A stretch of 39,456 nucleotides of DNA. It comes from Verrucomicrobiales bacterium (lineage in GTDB: Bacteria; Verrucomicrobiota; Verrucomicrobiia; Verrucomicrobiales; DEV007). A program made the position numbers and the translations under genes. Below, piece after piece: positions 1 through 6,351 of this stretch. The stretch is from positions 1 through 39,456 of the forward strand of contig JAKSBG010000262.1 in the NCBI GenBank assembly GCA_022361255.1, read 5' to 3'. A model generated the notes under the pieces. It ran no database searches, had not been told where the DNA came from, and saw nothing but the letters and a program-made list of their open reading frames with translations. Numbering within the stretch: position 1 is the first letter of the stretch; each line of letters begins with the position of its first letter.

Positions 1-815
1 ACAAGGGATCCGGTATCGTCAACGGTGATATCCCAGTCCGAAGCTGTCGCGGATCCGGTCGTGTTGCTGATAGCAAGAGTAGCAGGTCCATTGTTTCGCA
101 GCTCAAGAATATTCCTCGCTCCGCTCGTCGGATTGGTGTTTTCGATCACCGCAGCCGAAACGTCGGCAGACTCCTGCACGTGGAGTTTCGCTGTGGCATT
201 TGCAAGCCCGAGCCCCACCCCGAGAGGGCCGACTGCAATCGAGTTCTCCAGAGAGCCGGGTTTGATTTGAAACGGGACGACACCTCCGTTTGTGCCATCG
301 CGGAAGTGGATGCCGGCTTCATTGCCGATCAAATCCCAAATCTGGCCGGCGAGTCCTCCGTCTTCGCTCTGGTCGAAGCGGATCCCGGGGCTGTCGTTGG
401 AAACAATGTGAATGTCTTCGCCCGGGTTGTCTGTCCGGATCCCCAGATCTCCGGTTTCGCTGGAGAAAAGAGAGTGGGACGGAGCACCTGCTTCTACCGT
501 GAAAGGAGTCCTTCCACTGGTGATGTCATCAATCGAAAATTTATTGGCTCCGCCGTTCGTAGAGTCATTCGCGGTGAGCTGCCAGTCATTGCTGGGAAAG
601 GACGCGCTGACGCTTGTATCCTGAAACCGAATGCGAAGGTTGTTCTCTTTCAGTCGGATCGTATCGAATCCGTAGTCTTCTCCATTGGTAATGTCGATTC
701 CAACTCCGAGACTGTTCAGTGCTCCGACATTGTCGTGAAACAACTGATCGGCATGAGTGGACAAGGAGAGCAGTCCGGAAAGAGACAGGGTGAGAAACGC
801 GGTTGAGAACTTCAT
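1..815 (-). CDS. Secreted fibre-like repeat protein, C-terminus cut by window edge
   Basis: The reverse strand from the ATG at 815 stays open to the window edge (271 complete codons); the plus-strand ORFs here are its shadows. Residues 1-22 form a clear Sec signal peptide (MKFSTAFLTL start, probable cut after THA, before DQLFHD). After that come Asn/Gly/Thr-rich, beta-type sequences with recognisable modules: LGIRTDNPGEDIHIVS, DSPGIRFDQ, QIWDLIGNEAGIHFRDGT, then GLGLANATAKLHVQ. Such 'xGIGTxxPxxxLHV' modules are known from bacterial and phage tail-fibre-like surface proteins, often with a C-terminal intramolecular chaperone or anchor. That end lies outside the window, so the type of anchor cannot be seen. 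Function is unknown; a structural surface or adhesive role is inference. It is a single gene, with the next gene 3' to 5' (1054-1866) on the same strand 238 bases upstream. Confidence 0.8.
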   Translation of the reverse strand, partial: MKFSTAFLTLSLSGLLSLSTHADQLFHDNVGALNSLGVGIDITNGEDYGFDTIRLKENNLRIRFQDTSVSASFPSNDWQLTANDSTNGGANKFSIDDITSGRTPFTVEAGAPSHSLFSSETGDLGIRTDNPGEDIHIVSNDSPGIRFDQSEDGGLAGQIWDLIGNEAGIHFRDGTNGGVVPFQIKPGSLENSIAVGPLGVGLGLANATAKLHVQESADVSAAVIENTNPTSGARNILELRNNGPATLAISNTTGSATASDWDITVDDTGSL

Positions 816-926
816 GGTAGACTGATGGCGGATAGGTAAAACAGCGGTTGATGCAATCATTTGAGCCAGGAGTAAAACCCCGACCCGGATGGAAATAACT
901 AAGTCATGCGTAGTAACGTTCTTTTT

Positions 927-954
927 ATTGTTTTTACAATAATTATATTGTCAA
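927..954 (-). promoter_or_regulatory. Candidate promoter with overlapping ATTGT/ACAAT palindromes
   Basis: On the minus strand a perfect TTGACA lies at 954-949, followed after 16 bases by AACAAT at 932-927 (4 of 6 matches to a -10 box). This would start transcription about 100 bases before the ATG at 815. The same stretch holds two overlapping inverted repeats, ATTGT-TTTT-ACAAT (927-940) and ACAAT-AATTAT-ATTGT (936-951), which could be an operator. It is by far the most AT-rich patch nearby. Sigma-factor preferences of this organism are unknown, so this is a pattern match only. Confidence 0.4.
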
Positions 955-999
955 TTCTTGCGCAACGGCGCGGGTTTGGGCTGATTCAGGGCGAATCAA

Positions 1000-1050
1000 A
1001 CAGGGTGGGGCGATCACCCGACAGGGTAATGCCTCAGACTCGACAGGGTT
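1000..1050. repeat. 22-base-phased ACAGGGT array A (three copies)
   Basis: ACAGGGT occurs at 1000-1006, 1021-1027 and 1043-1049, all in plus orientation and spaced 21 and 22 bases. The first spacer reads GGGGCGATCACCC, close to spacers in arrays C and E. The array ends four bases beyond the stop codon of the DUF1402 gene (stop at 1056-1054, minus strand). It belongs to the family also found at 8250, 16204, 26246 and 38713. Confidence 0.8.
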
Positions 1051-1053
1051 GAA

Positions 1054-1866
1054 TCACCTGCCAGCTCCCGCGATCTTTGCGTCAAGAGTCTTCTGGTTAC
1101 GCAGCACCCAGTAGCCGAAATAGTTCAGCCACGGGCCGTCCCGCTCGCCTTTGTCAACGAGGGCTTTTGTCCCGGCCGCCCGTTTTTCAAAGCTCTTTCC
1201 GGTTTCACCGATGTTGAACAGAGTGACCATCAGCGGGGTGTCCCGCCGGACTTCGAAACCGGCTTCTTCATACCAGTTTGCCGCGTAGTTCATGTAGGCA
1301 CAGATGATGTTGATCGCGCCTTTCCAGTTGTACTTGTCCAGCTCATCCTCGGTTGCGTCCGGGCGGATTCGTTTGATCTCCGATTGCATTGCGGATGCGA
1401 TGAAGGGTTGGATTTGTCCGGGACCAAAAGAAGCCTGTCCGTTCGCGCCGCGGAATTTCAGGTTCATTTTGTTGACGACGTCTTCACCGGATGCTCCGAA
1501 CTTTTTACCGAGAAAGTTGATCCCTTTCTCCCCCGCCTGCTTAAAAGTCCCGCGTTGATTCATCGAGTGTTCCCCCATAATTCCTCCCAGCACTGCTGCT
1601 GCGGGCACATCGTAGATTTTCGCGGTCTCGATCAGGTATTTGAGAAGGAACTGATTGTCCTCCTCGAAATGCTTTTTATAGAAGACGGTATTGAAGGTTT
1701 TTTCCGTCCGGCGGTAGTAGCGGTCGCGCTGGATCTCCCGGTAGTTCGCCCGTGAAATTTCACGCCCGGCGATGGTCACTGCCTCGACCGAAGGAGGGGG
1801 AAGCAAAGTGGACAGCGTAAGCAGGCTGGGAATCAGGAGAGAGGCGGATTTCATGGCATTCAACAA
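1054..1866 (-). CDS. Exported DUF1402-like protein with lysozyme-like motifs
   Basis: 270 residues. The start is either M1 or M5 (MKSASLLIPSLL), both followed by a hydrophobic signal peptide ending near PSVEA. The body has the pattern AAAVLGGIMGEHSMNQRGT (about residues 95-115), with a Glu in the position expected of a lytic transglycosylase catalytic acid. It also has NGQASFGPGQIQPFIA, similar to the 'S-x-G-x-x-Q' motif of SLT domains, and a later helix with NYAANWYEEAGF and LMVTLFNIGE. These features match the DUF1402 family, a group of uncharacterised secreted proteins. Cell-wall cleavage in the periplasm is inference from the fold-like motifs. It lies 51 bases from the hydrolase stop upstream (1918); the pair may be co-transcribed. 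Array A begins just past its stop codon. Confidence 0.75.
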   Translation of the reverse strand: MLNAMKSASLLIPSLLTLSTLLPPPSVEAVTIAGREISRANYREIQRDRYYRRTEKTFNTVFYKKHFEEDNQFLLKYLIETAKIYDVPAAAVLGGIMGEHSMNQRGTFKQAGEKGINFLGKKFGASGEDVVNKMNLKFRGANGQASFGPGQIQPFIASAMQSEIKRIRPDATEDELDKYNWKGAINIICAYMNYAANWYEEAGFEVRRDTPLMVTLFNIGETGKSFEKRAAGTKALVDKGERDGPWLNYFGYWVLRNQKTLDAKIAGAGR

Positions 1867-1917
1867 ATGCTGCAGAAGGGGAAGGTCTTTCTTTTATCCG
1901 GGGAAATCAACGCGCTG

Positions 1918-2802
1918 TCAACGGGCGGTCAGCATCCAGTTGATCGTTTTTCTCCAGTCAATCATGCGGATGGGAGTTCCGTGGGTGCCCGATTCAAATC
2001 GCTCAAACTTGATCGGGTAGTCGGGGCTGACTTCGCGAATCCGGAGGTAGAGCGCCTCCATTTTGCTGAGGTAGGAAACCCAGTCGCGACTGCCGTGGCC
2101 AATATAGATCGGGACACGGGATTTCCATGCAGCGGATCCGATCAGCGGATTATCGGGAAAAGAGCCGAGAAAGATCATTCCGCCGAGTCGCGGGGCGAGG
2201 TCCTCTTTTCTCGCCAATTGATAGCAAAGTCTTCCGCCGGCAGAGCCGCAGGAAAGGATGATCGGTGCGCCCGGCGAACGCGCCGAATAGTGCATCAACA
2301 TGGCGTGGATTTGTTTTGCACCGCGCCCCGTGAAACTCGCAATGTCGGGGACCAGGTAGAGTCCCCCGCTACGGACCGCGAGATTCTTGATACGGTTGAA
2401 ATTGCCGCCGAAGGTTCCGTCGTCGACCCCCTGCTCGCGACTTCCGCCTTTTCCGTGAAAGTAGACCACGATGACCGAGGCACCCTCGGTCTTCCCGACG
2501 GCGAAATGTTTGATCGCGCCTGCCCTGGTTTTCAATTTGAGGTCCTGCTGGACATTGTTGATTTCCGTAGACACCCGTTCCGGCTTCGCCTGTTTTTCGG
2601 GAATGGCATCGCGCCCGTTGATATCGCGAGCGGAGCGGTAGTCGAGAATGAGAAAGTCACCGTCATGCCGCGATTCCAATACATCGGGCACGCGGAACAT
2701 TTCATCTTTCCACGGGACGAGTTGAAAAGAGCTGGTGCTCTGGGCCAATCCCGAGGAAATGATTGGAAAGAGAAAAAAGACGATGGCGCACACTCGCAGC
2801 AT
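1918..2802 (-). CDS. Exported alpha/beta hydrolase (esterase/peptidase type)
   Basis: 294 residues with a Sec signal peptide (MLRVCAIVFFLFPIISSGLAQ). Alpha/beta hydrolase landmarks appear in order: VVYFHGKGG, with an HG oxyanion-hole motif; ILSCGSAGGRLCY, a nucleophile elbow with the Ser in CGSAGG; YIGHGSRDWVSY, with the acidic residue; and ESGTHGTPIRMIDW, with the catalytic His. No lid domain or recognisable substrate domain is present, so the substrate is unknown. Esterases of this kind are common in polysaccharide-degrading Verrucomicrobiota, but nothing nearby points to a given polymer. A 346-codon ORF on the plus strand covers the same DNA and is a shadow, since only this strand gives a signal peptide and family motifs. 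Confidence 0.8.
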   Translation of the reverse strand: MLRVCAIVFFLFPIISSGLAQSTSSFQLVPWKDEMFRVPDVLESRHDGDFLILDYRSARDINGRDAIPEKQAKPERVSTEINNVQQDLKLKTRAGAIKHFAVGKTEGASVIVVYFHGKGGSREQGVDDGTFGGNFNRIKNLAVRSGGLYLVPDIASFTGRGAKQIHAMLMHYSARSPGAPIILSCGSAGGRLCYQLARKEDLAPRLGGMIFLGSFPDNPLIGSAAWKSRVPIYIGHGSRDWVSYLSKMEALYLRIREVSPDYPIKFERFESGTHGTPIRMIDWRKTINWMLTAR

Positions 2803-2870
2803 TCGCGCATATTCGCCGAAGGTGTTTCGATCGGCAAGGGCGGGATGCGAGGGCAGGCAAGTGAGCAGGG

Positions 2871-2944
2871 GCAGGCGGAGCGCCCGCCCTACAGGGGGAA
2901 CGCATGATCGATTATCTGTAGGGCGGCCGCTCCGGCTGCCACGG
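2871..2944. repeat. REP-type imperfect palindrome downstream of the RAYT gene
   Basis: The left arm GGCGGAGCGCCCGCCCTACAG and the right arm CTGTAGGGCGGCCGCTCC are inverted copies around a short centre (CGCATGATCGATTAT). The full arms run from GGCAGG to CTGCCACGG. The element ends ten bases from the RAYT stop codon. A near-identical copy lies just upstream of the same gene at 3481. Confidence 0.85.
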
Positions 2945-2953
2945 TTTGGATTT

Positions 2954-3442
2954 TCAATTCCCGCTCATCATCAACTCCAAATCCCGATATTCCCGCAAAC
3001 CAAGTGACCATTGCCAGTCCTGCCATTGCTCTACCAGCCCGGCACGGACGGGATTTTCTCTCATGTATTCCCACTTCCTCTCAATAGTATCCGTAGAGCG
3101 AAGAAGCCGATCAAAAGATCCACTTTGCCAATTCCACGAAGGTGAGGGCACCTGACTTCTTGTCCACCGCTTCAGTGCAGCGGACAGGTTTCCCACCGGC
3201 TGATCTCGCTCCTGGAGCGGGGTCGCAAGGAGATGAAGGTGGTCCGGCATTACGACTGCAGCCTTGATGAACCACAGCCGTTGATTTGTCAGTTTGTCTG
3301 CAGCAGCTTTAAATCCGGAAAAGAAACCTTCATTTGCCCAGGCATTTTTACGATCTCTTTCACAAATGGTCAGAAAATAAGTTACCGATGTTCCCCACGG
3401 AAGACGGACAGGAATTCGAGGAGGGTGCGCCATTGTTTCCAA
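2954..3442 (-). CDS. REP-associated tyrosine transposase (RAYT, Y1_Tnp family)
   Basis: 162 residues. The HUH motif is DHLHLL (H68 and H70) after the typical VVMPDH, and the catalytic tyrosine is Y126 in EYMRENPVRAGLV, a signature of IS200/IS605-like Y1 nucleases of the RAYT branch. N-terminal TYFLTICERDRK is also typical. RAYTs are single-copy domesticated transposases thought to move or process REP palindromes by single-strand cleavage. The two flanking palindromes (ending 10 bases after the stop, and starting 39 bases before the start) fit that directly. Length is normal and all key residues are present, so the gene is probably active. M4 (MAHPPRI) is an alternative start. I see no IS-type partner such as TnpB. 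Confidence 0.92.
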   Translation of the reverse strand: METMAHPPRIPVRLPWGTSVTYFLTICERDRKNAWANEGFFSGFKAAADKLTNQRLWFIKAAVVMPDHLHLLATPLQERDQPVGNLSAALKRWTRSQVPSPSWNWQSGSFDRLLRSTDTIERKWEYMRENPVRAGLVEQWQDWQWSLGLREYRDLELMMSGN

Positions 3443-3480
3443 TGGTGTTCATAATAACATGCTTTGTCAATGGTATTATG

Positions 3481-3604
3481 TGGCAGGCGGAGCGCCCGCC
3501 CTACAGGGGGGGCGTGATCACATTTTGTAGGGCGGCCGCTCCGGCTGCCACGGGGGGAATTGCGTGATCACGTTTCTGTAGGGCGGCCACTCCGGCTGCC
3601 ATGC
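3481..3604. repeat. REP palindrome upstream of RAYT plus an extra tandem half
   Basis: 3481-3553 is a full palindrome almost identical to 2871-2944, with a different centre (GGCGTGATCACATTTTG). The right half is then repeated once more at 3562-3604, starting GCGTGATCAC and running to GGCTGCCA, at a period of exactly 50 bases. The extra half has one change inside the arm (GGCGGCCACTCC instead of GGCGGCCGCTCC). The group occupies the whole space between the RAYT start and the HAD gene stop. Confidence 0.85.
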
Positions 3605-3609
3605 CGTGG

Positions 3610-4272
3610 CTACCCGGCGACGAGATCCGTCAAGTCCCCGGGCTTCCCTAACACCGCCTCGGCTCCCGCTTCGCGCAACTCCTCGACGCTGCGGAAACCC
3701 CAGCTCACCCCGACGGCGTGCATTCCGGCATTCACGGCGGTGAACATATCGACGTCGGAATCGCCGACGAAATAGCAGCTTTCCGGGGTGATCTCGAATT
3801 GAGTAGCTGCTTCGATAGCTCCGGCGGGGTCCGGTTTTTTCGGAACGCCATCACGAGCGCCGAGAATAACATCCCATTTCCATTCGCTTAGGAATGCCTG
3901 GGCGCACTTCACTGTGAAGTCGTGTGCCTTGTTCGACAGGATGCCGATGGGGATTTCCTGTTCGTTCAAGGAGTCGAGCAATTCGGCGATTCCGGGATAC
4001 AAGACTGTCGTGTTTCTCCAATTTCTGCCGTAGGCCTCCCGGTATTCTGTCAGGATTTGATCGGTCTCTGTTCCTTCGGCGGGGCGATGCCCGTCCGGGA
4101 AAATGTCCCGGACGAGATTCATCATTCCGTTTCCGATAAAGGTCCGGTAGGCATCCGTGGGATGAGTCGGAAACCCGCGCGCGGCGAGGACCTCGTTGCC
4201 GGAATCGGCGAGGTCCTGCAGCGTGTCGAGAAGAGTTCCGTCGAGATCAAAAAGGATCGCTTTTTTACTCAT
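3610..4272 (-). CDS. gph: HAD hydrolase, phosphoglycolate phosphatase-like
   Basis: 220 residues, the normal size for Gph/PGP-type HAD enzymes. Motif I is DLDGTLLDT (nucleophile Asp and acid/base Asp), motif II is GILSNKAHD, motif III is KKPDP and motif IV is FVGDSDVDMFTA. The cap inserted after motif I is helical, as in subclass IA. 2-phosphoglycolate is the usual substrate of this branch, but pyrophosphate or other small phosphoesters cannot be excluded. The start ATGA overlaps the leuA stop by four bases, so translation is probably coupled and expression should follow the leucine attenuator. A leuA-HAD pairing has no obvious pathway logic. Confidence 0.85.
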   Translation of the reverse strand: MSKKAILFDLDGTLLDTLQDLADSGNEVLAARGFPTHPTDAYRTFIGNGMMNLVRDIFPDGHRPAEGTETDQILTEYREAYGRNWRNTTVLYPGIAELLDSLNEQEIPIGILSNKAHDFTVKCAQAFLSEWKWDVILGARDGVPKKPDPAGAIEAATQFEITPESCYFVGDSDVDMFTAVNAGMHAVGVSWGFRSVEELREAGAEAVLGKPGDLTDLVAG

Positions 4273-5975
4273 GCTTCATCCGGTTCTGTGGTGCGGAGAA
4301 GATTCCATCCGCAGATGAGAGCCTTGAGGCCCGCCATTTCAATCGAAGGATCAACGCCGCAGCCCCAGAGGAGGCGACCGGAGTTTTCCTCCTGGATCTG
4401 CACGTAGGCAGCGGAGTCTGCATCGGATCCTCCGCGAAGCGCCTGGCTGCGGTAGTCGGTCACTTTGAAATCCTTGTGCCCGGCTTCTTCGAGAAGATGC
4501 ACAAAGGCGTTGATCGGGCCGTTTCCTTTTCCGGTACCCTGGATGGTTTCTTCTCCAATCTTCACGGTAGCATGGCAGACGACTTCGCCGCGGGCCATGG
4601 CGGTGTGATCGAGTTCGAATTCCTCAAGACTCATGGGCGCGTTCTTGTTGACGAATTCCTCGAAAAAGAAATCACCAATTTCGTCATTGGAAAGTTCACG
4701 GCCCTCCTCATCGGCGCGGTCATAAACAAATTTTCCAACCTGTGGGTGCATCGATTTGGGCAAATCGAATCCGTGCTCCCGGTCGAGCACGTAGGCGACT
4801 CCGCCTTTTCCGCTCTGGCTGTTGATACGGATGATCGCTTCGTAGCTGCGTCCGAGATCCTGCGGATCGATCGTGAGATAGGGCACACCCCATTTCACTG
4901 ATTCGTCTTCCGCGAGATCTTTCGTGCGCCGGTCAAAACCTTTCTTGATCGCATCCTGATGGCTGCCGGAAAATGCGGTAAAGACTAATTCGCCGGCGTA
5001 GGGCTGTCGCTCGGGAACGGTGAGGCGGGTCGTTTCTTCGTAGATTCTCCGCGTCGACGATAAGTCGGAAAAGTCCAACCCGGTTTCAATGCCGTGGCTG
5101 TTCATGTTCAAGGCGACAACAACGATATCGAGGTTCCCAGTCCGCTCCCCGTTCCCGAAGAGAGTGCCTTCGACCCGGTCGGCTCCGGCGAGCAAACCGA
5201 GTTCGGTCGCAGCAGTTCCCGTTCCCCGGTCGTTGTGCGTGTGCAGGCTGATGATCGAATTTTCCCGGTTGTCGACGTGGCGGCAAAACCATTCGATCTG
5301 ATCCGCGTGAACGTTCGGCGTGGACCATTCAACCGTCGCAGGGAGATTGAGGATGATCTTCTTTTCCGGAGTGGGTTCCCACACGGCAGAAACGGCATTG
5401 CAGACTTCGACGGCGTAGTCGAGTTCGGTATCGGAAAAGCTCTCCGGCGAATACTGCAAGGTGATGTCCGTGTCCGGCAAAGTCGGAACGAGTTCCTTGA
5501 TCAACTTCGCGCCGTCGACTGCGATTTGTTTGATCTTCTCCTGCGAGGCATCGCTGAAGGTAACTCGTCGCTGCAAGGGCGAGGTGGAATTGTACAAATG
5601 CACAATCGCCTTTTTCACACCGGCAAGACTTTCGAAAGTGCGTCGAATGAGATGCTCACGCGCCTGCACCAATACCTGAATGGTGACGTCGTCGGGGATG
5701 CGGTTTTGATCAACCAATGCCCGGAGAAAGTTGAACTCCGTGTCAGCGGCGGAGGGGAAACCGACTTCGATCTGCTTGAAGCCGATACGGACGAGTTCGT
5801 CGAAGAGACGGAGCTTTTCCTCCACGCTCATCGGAATCGGTAGCGCCTGATTCCCGTCGCGAAGGTCAACGCTGCACCAGGTCGGGGCATGCGTGATGGT
5901 CCGGTCCGGCCACTGCCGGTCCGGGAGATCGACCGCTGGAAACGGTCGGTACTTCTGGATGGATTCAGGTTTCAT
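4269..5975 (-). CDS. leuA: 2-isopropylmalate synthase
   Basis: 568 residues from the ATG at 5975 (MKPESIQKYRPF). An in-frame upstream ATG adds 16 residues, but that extension would run through the attenuator hairpin. The enzyme condenses acetyl-CoA with 2-oxoisovalerate, the first committed step of leucine synthesis. Seen: metal-binding VDLRDGNQAL near the N-terminus, the HTHNDRGTG metal His pair, GNGERTGNLD, and a C-terminal LeuA dimer/regulatory domain (VCHATVKIGEETIQGTGKGN onward) that normally carries leucine feedback inhibition. Length and the N-terminal PTWCSVDLRDGN match the longer LeuA form seen in actinobacteria and yeast rather than the 520-residue enterobacterial form. It is preceded by a leucine-rich leader peptide and candidate terminator and overlaps the HAD gene downstream. 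Confidence 0.95.
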   Translation of the reverse strand: MKPESIQKYRPFPAVDLPDRQWPDRTITHAPTWCSVDLRDGNQALPIPMSVEEKLRLFDELVRIGFKQIEVGFPSAADTEFNFLRALVDQNRIPDDVTIQVLVQAREHLIRRTFESLAGVKKAIVHLYNSTSPLQRRVTFSDASQEKIKQIAVDGAKLIKELVPTLPDTDITLQYSPESFSDTELDYAVEVCNAVSAVWEPTPEKKIILNLPATVEWSTPNVHADQIEWFCRHVDNRENSIISLHTHNDRGTGTAATELGLLAGADRVEGTLFGNGERTGNLDIVVVALNMNSHGIETGLDFSDLSSTRRIYEETTRLTVPERQPYAGELVFTAFSGSHQDAIKKGFDRRTKDLAEDESVKWGVPYLTIDPQDLGRSYEAIIRINSQSGKGGVAYVLDREHGFDLPKSMHPQVGKFVYDRADEEGRELSNDEIGDFFFEEFVNKNAPMSLEEFELDHTAMARGEVVCHATVKIGEETIQGTGKGNGPINAFVHLLEEAGHKDFKVTDYRSQALRGGSDADSAAYVQIQEENSGRLLWGCGVDPSIEMAGLKALICGWNLLRTTEPDEA

Positions 5976-5992
5976 GGGTTTTCTAGTATGGA

Positions 5993-6028
5993 GAAAAAAG
6001 GGAAACGTCGGGACATGGTTCACCCGAC
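5993..6028 (-). terminator. Candidate leucine attenuator terminator upstream of leuA
   Basis: On the minus strand GTCGGG (6028-6023) pairs with CCCGAC (6012-6007) around a ten-base loop, followed by GTTTCCC and a run of six T (5999-5994). It lies between the leader peptide stop (6074) and the leuA start (5975). An AACGT upstream of the stem could pair with the ACGTT at its 3' edge, a possible competing structure. The T-run is interrupted, so strength is uncertain. Confidence 0.6.
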
Positions 6029-6073
6029 AAAGCGAGAGTCAAACGTTGGGAGAAAAGACGGGGGCAGGGCAGA

Positions 6074-6145
6074 TCAGCCCAGTAGCACCAGCTCGAGAGC
6101 GAGCGGGAGAACAAGTAGATTGGTGCTGTGCGTCGAGATTTTCAT
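6074..6145 (-). CDS. leuL: Leucine-rich leader peptide of leuA (attenuator)
   Basis: A 23-residue ORF reads MKISTHSTN and then LLVLPLALELVLLG before TGA. Eight of the 14 C-terminal residues are Leu, using CTA twice, CTT, CTC three times and CTG twice. This is the standard design of amino-acid leader peptides, in which ribosomes stalling at scarce leucyl-tRNA prevent termination. The coding part can itself fold, because AGCACCA near its start is the exact complement of TGGTGCT near its end. A terminator-like hairpin and leuA follow on the same strand. No clear Shine-Dalgarno precedes the ATG, and the candidate promoter is so close that the message might be nearly leaderless. leuL is used here by analogy only. 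Confidence 0.75.
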   Translation of the reverse strand: MKISTHSTNLLVLPLALELVLLG

Positions 6146-6155
6146 CTGTGGAAAC

Positions 6156-6183
6156 AAAATAGTTTCAAATGCCTGAGTGGCAA
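6156..6183 (-). promoter_or_regulatory. Candidate promoter of the leu leader
   Basis: TTGCCA (6183-6178, 5 of 6 matches to TTGACA) is separated by 16 bases from TATTTT (6161-6156, 4 of 6). The leader ATG at 6145 starts ten bases after the -10 box, giving a 5' end only a few bases before the start codon. Either the leader is translated from a nearly leaderless RNA or the true promoter is further upstream. Confidence 0.4.
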
Positions 6184-6351
6184 GCGGCAAAACCGCAAAG
6201 TGAAAGGATTTAGAAATCCAGGCACTTCCATCGATCGGTTTGAAGTACGGCAGAAGACTCGGTAAGGTTTCAATTGGGGCATTTTTGTTGCTCCGCTGAT
6301 CCGTAAGGTGGCGGCCTTGACCATGCTTTCGTTTTTTCGCAAGCTCGGAGT

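Noticed and set aside
180-806. 208-codon plus-strand ORF at the left end
   Set aside because: The minus strand is open through the window edge and encodes a signal peptide and known fibre-like modules.
1867-2907. 346-codon plus-strand ORF over the alpha/beta hydrolase
   Set aside because: No family or signal features; the minus strand has a signal peptide and a complete catalytic triad pattern.
6170-6224. Possible tRNA-like or three-way-junction RNA (TGCCTG/CAGGCA closing two small hairpins)
   Set aside because: It has no T-loop, no anticodon arm and no match to a riboswitch I recognise; it also overlaps the best leu promoter, so it may not be transcribed. Short stems in 55 bases can arise by chance.
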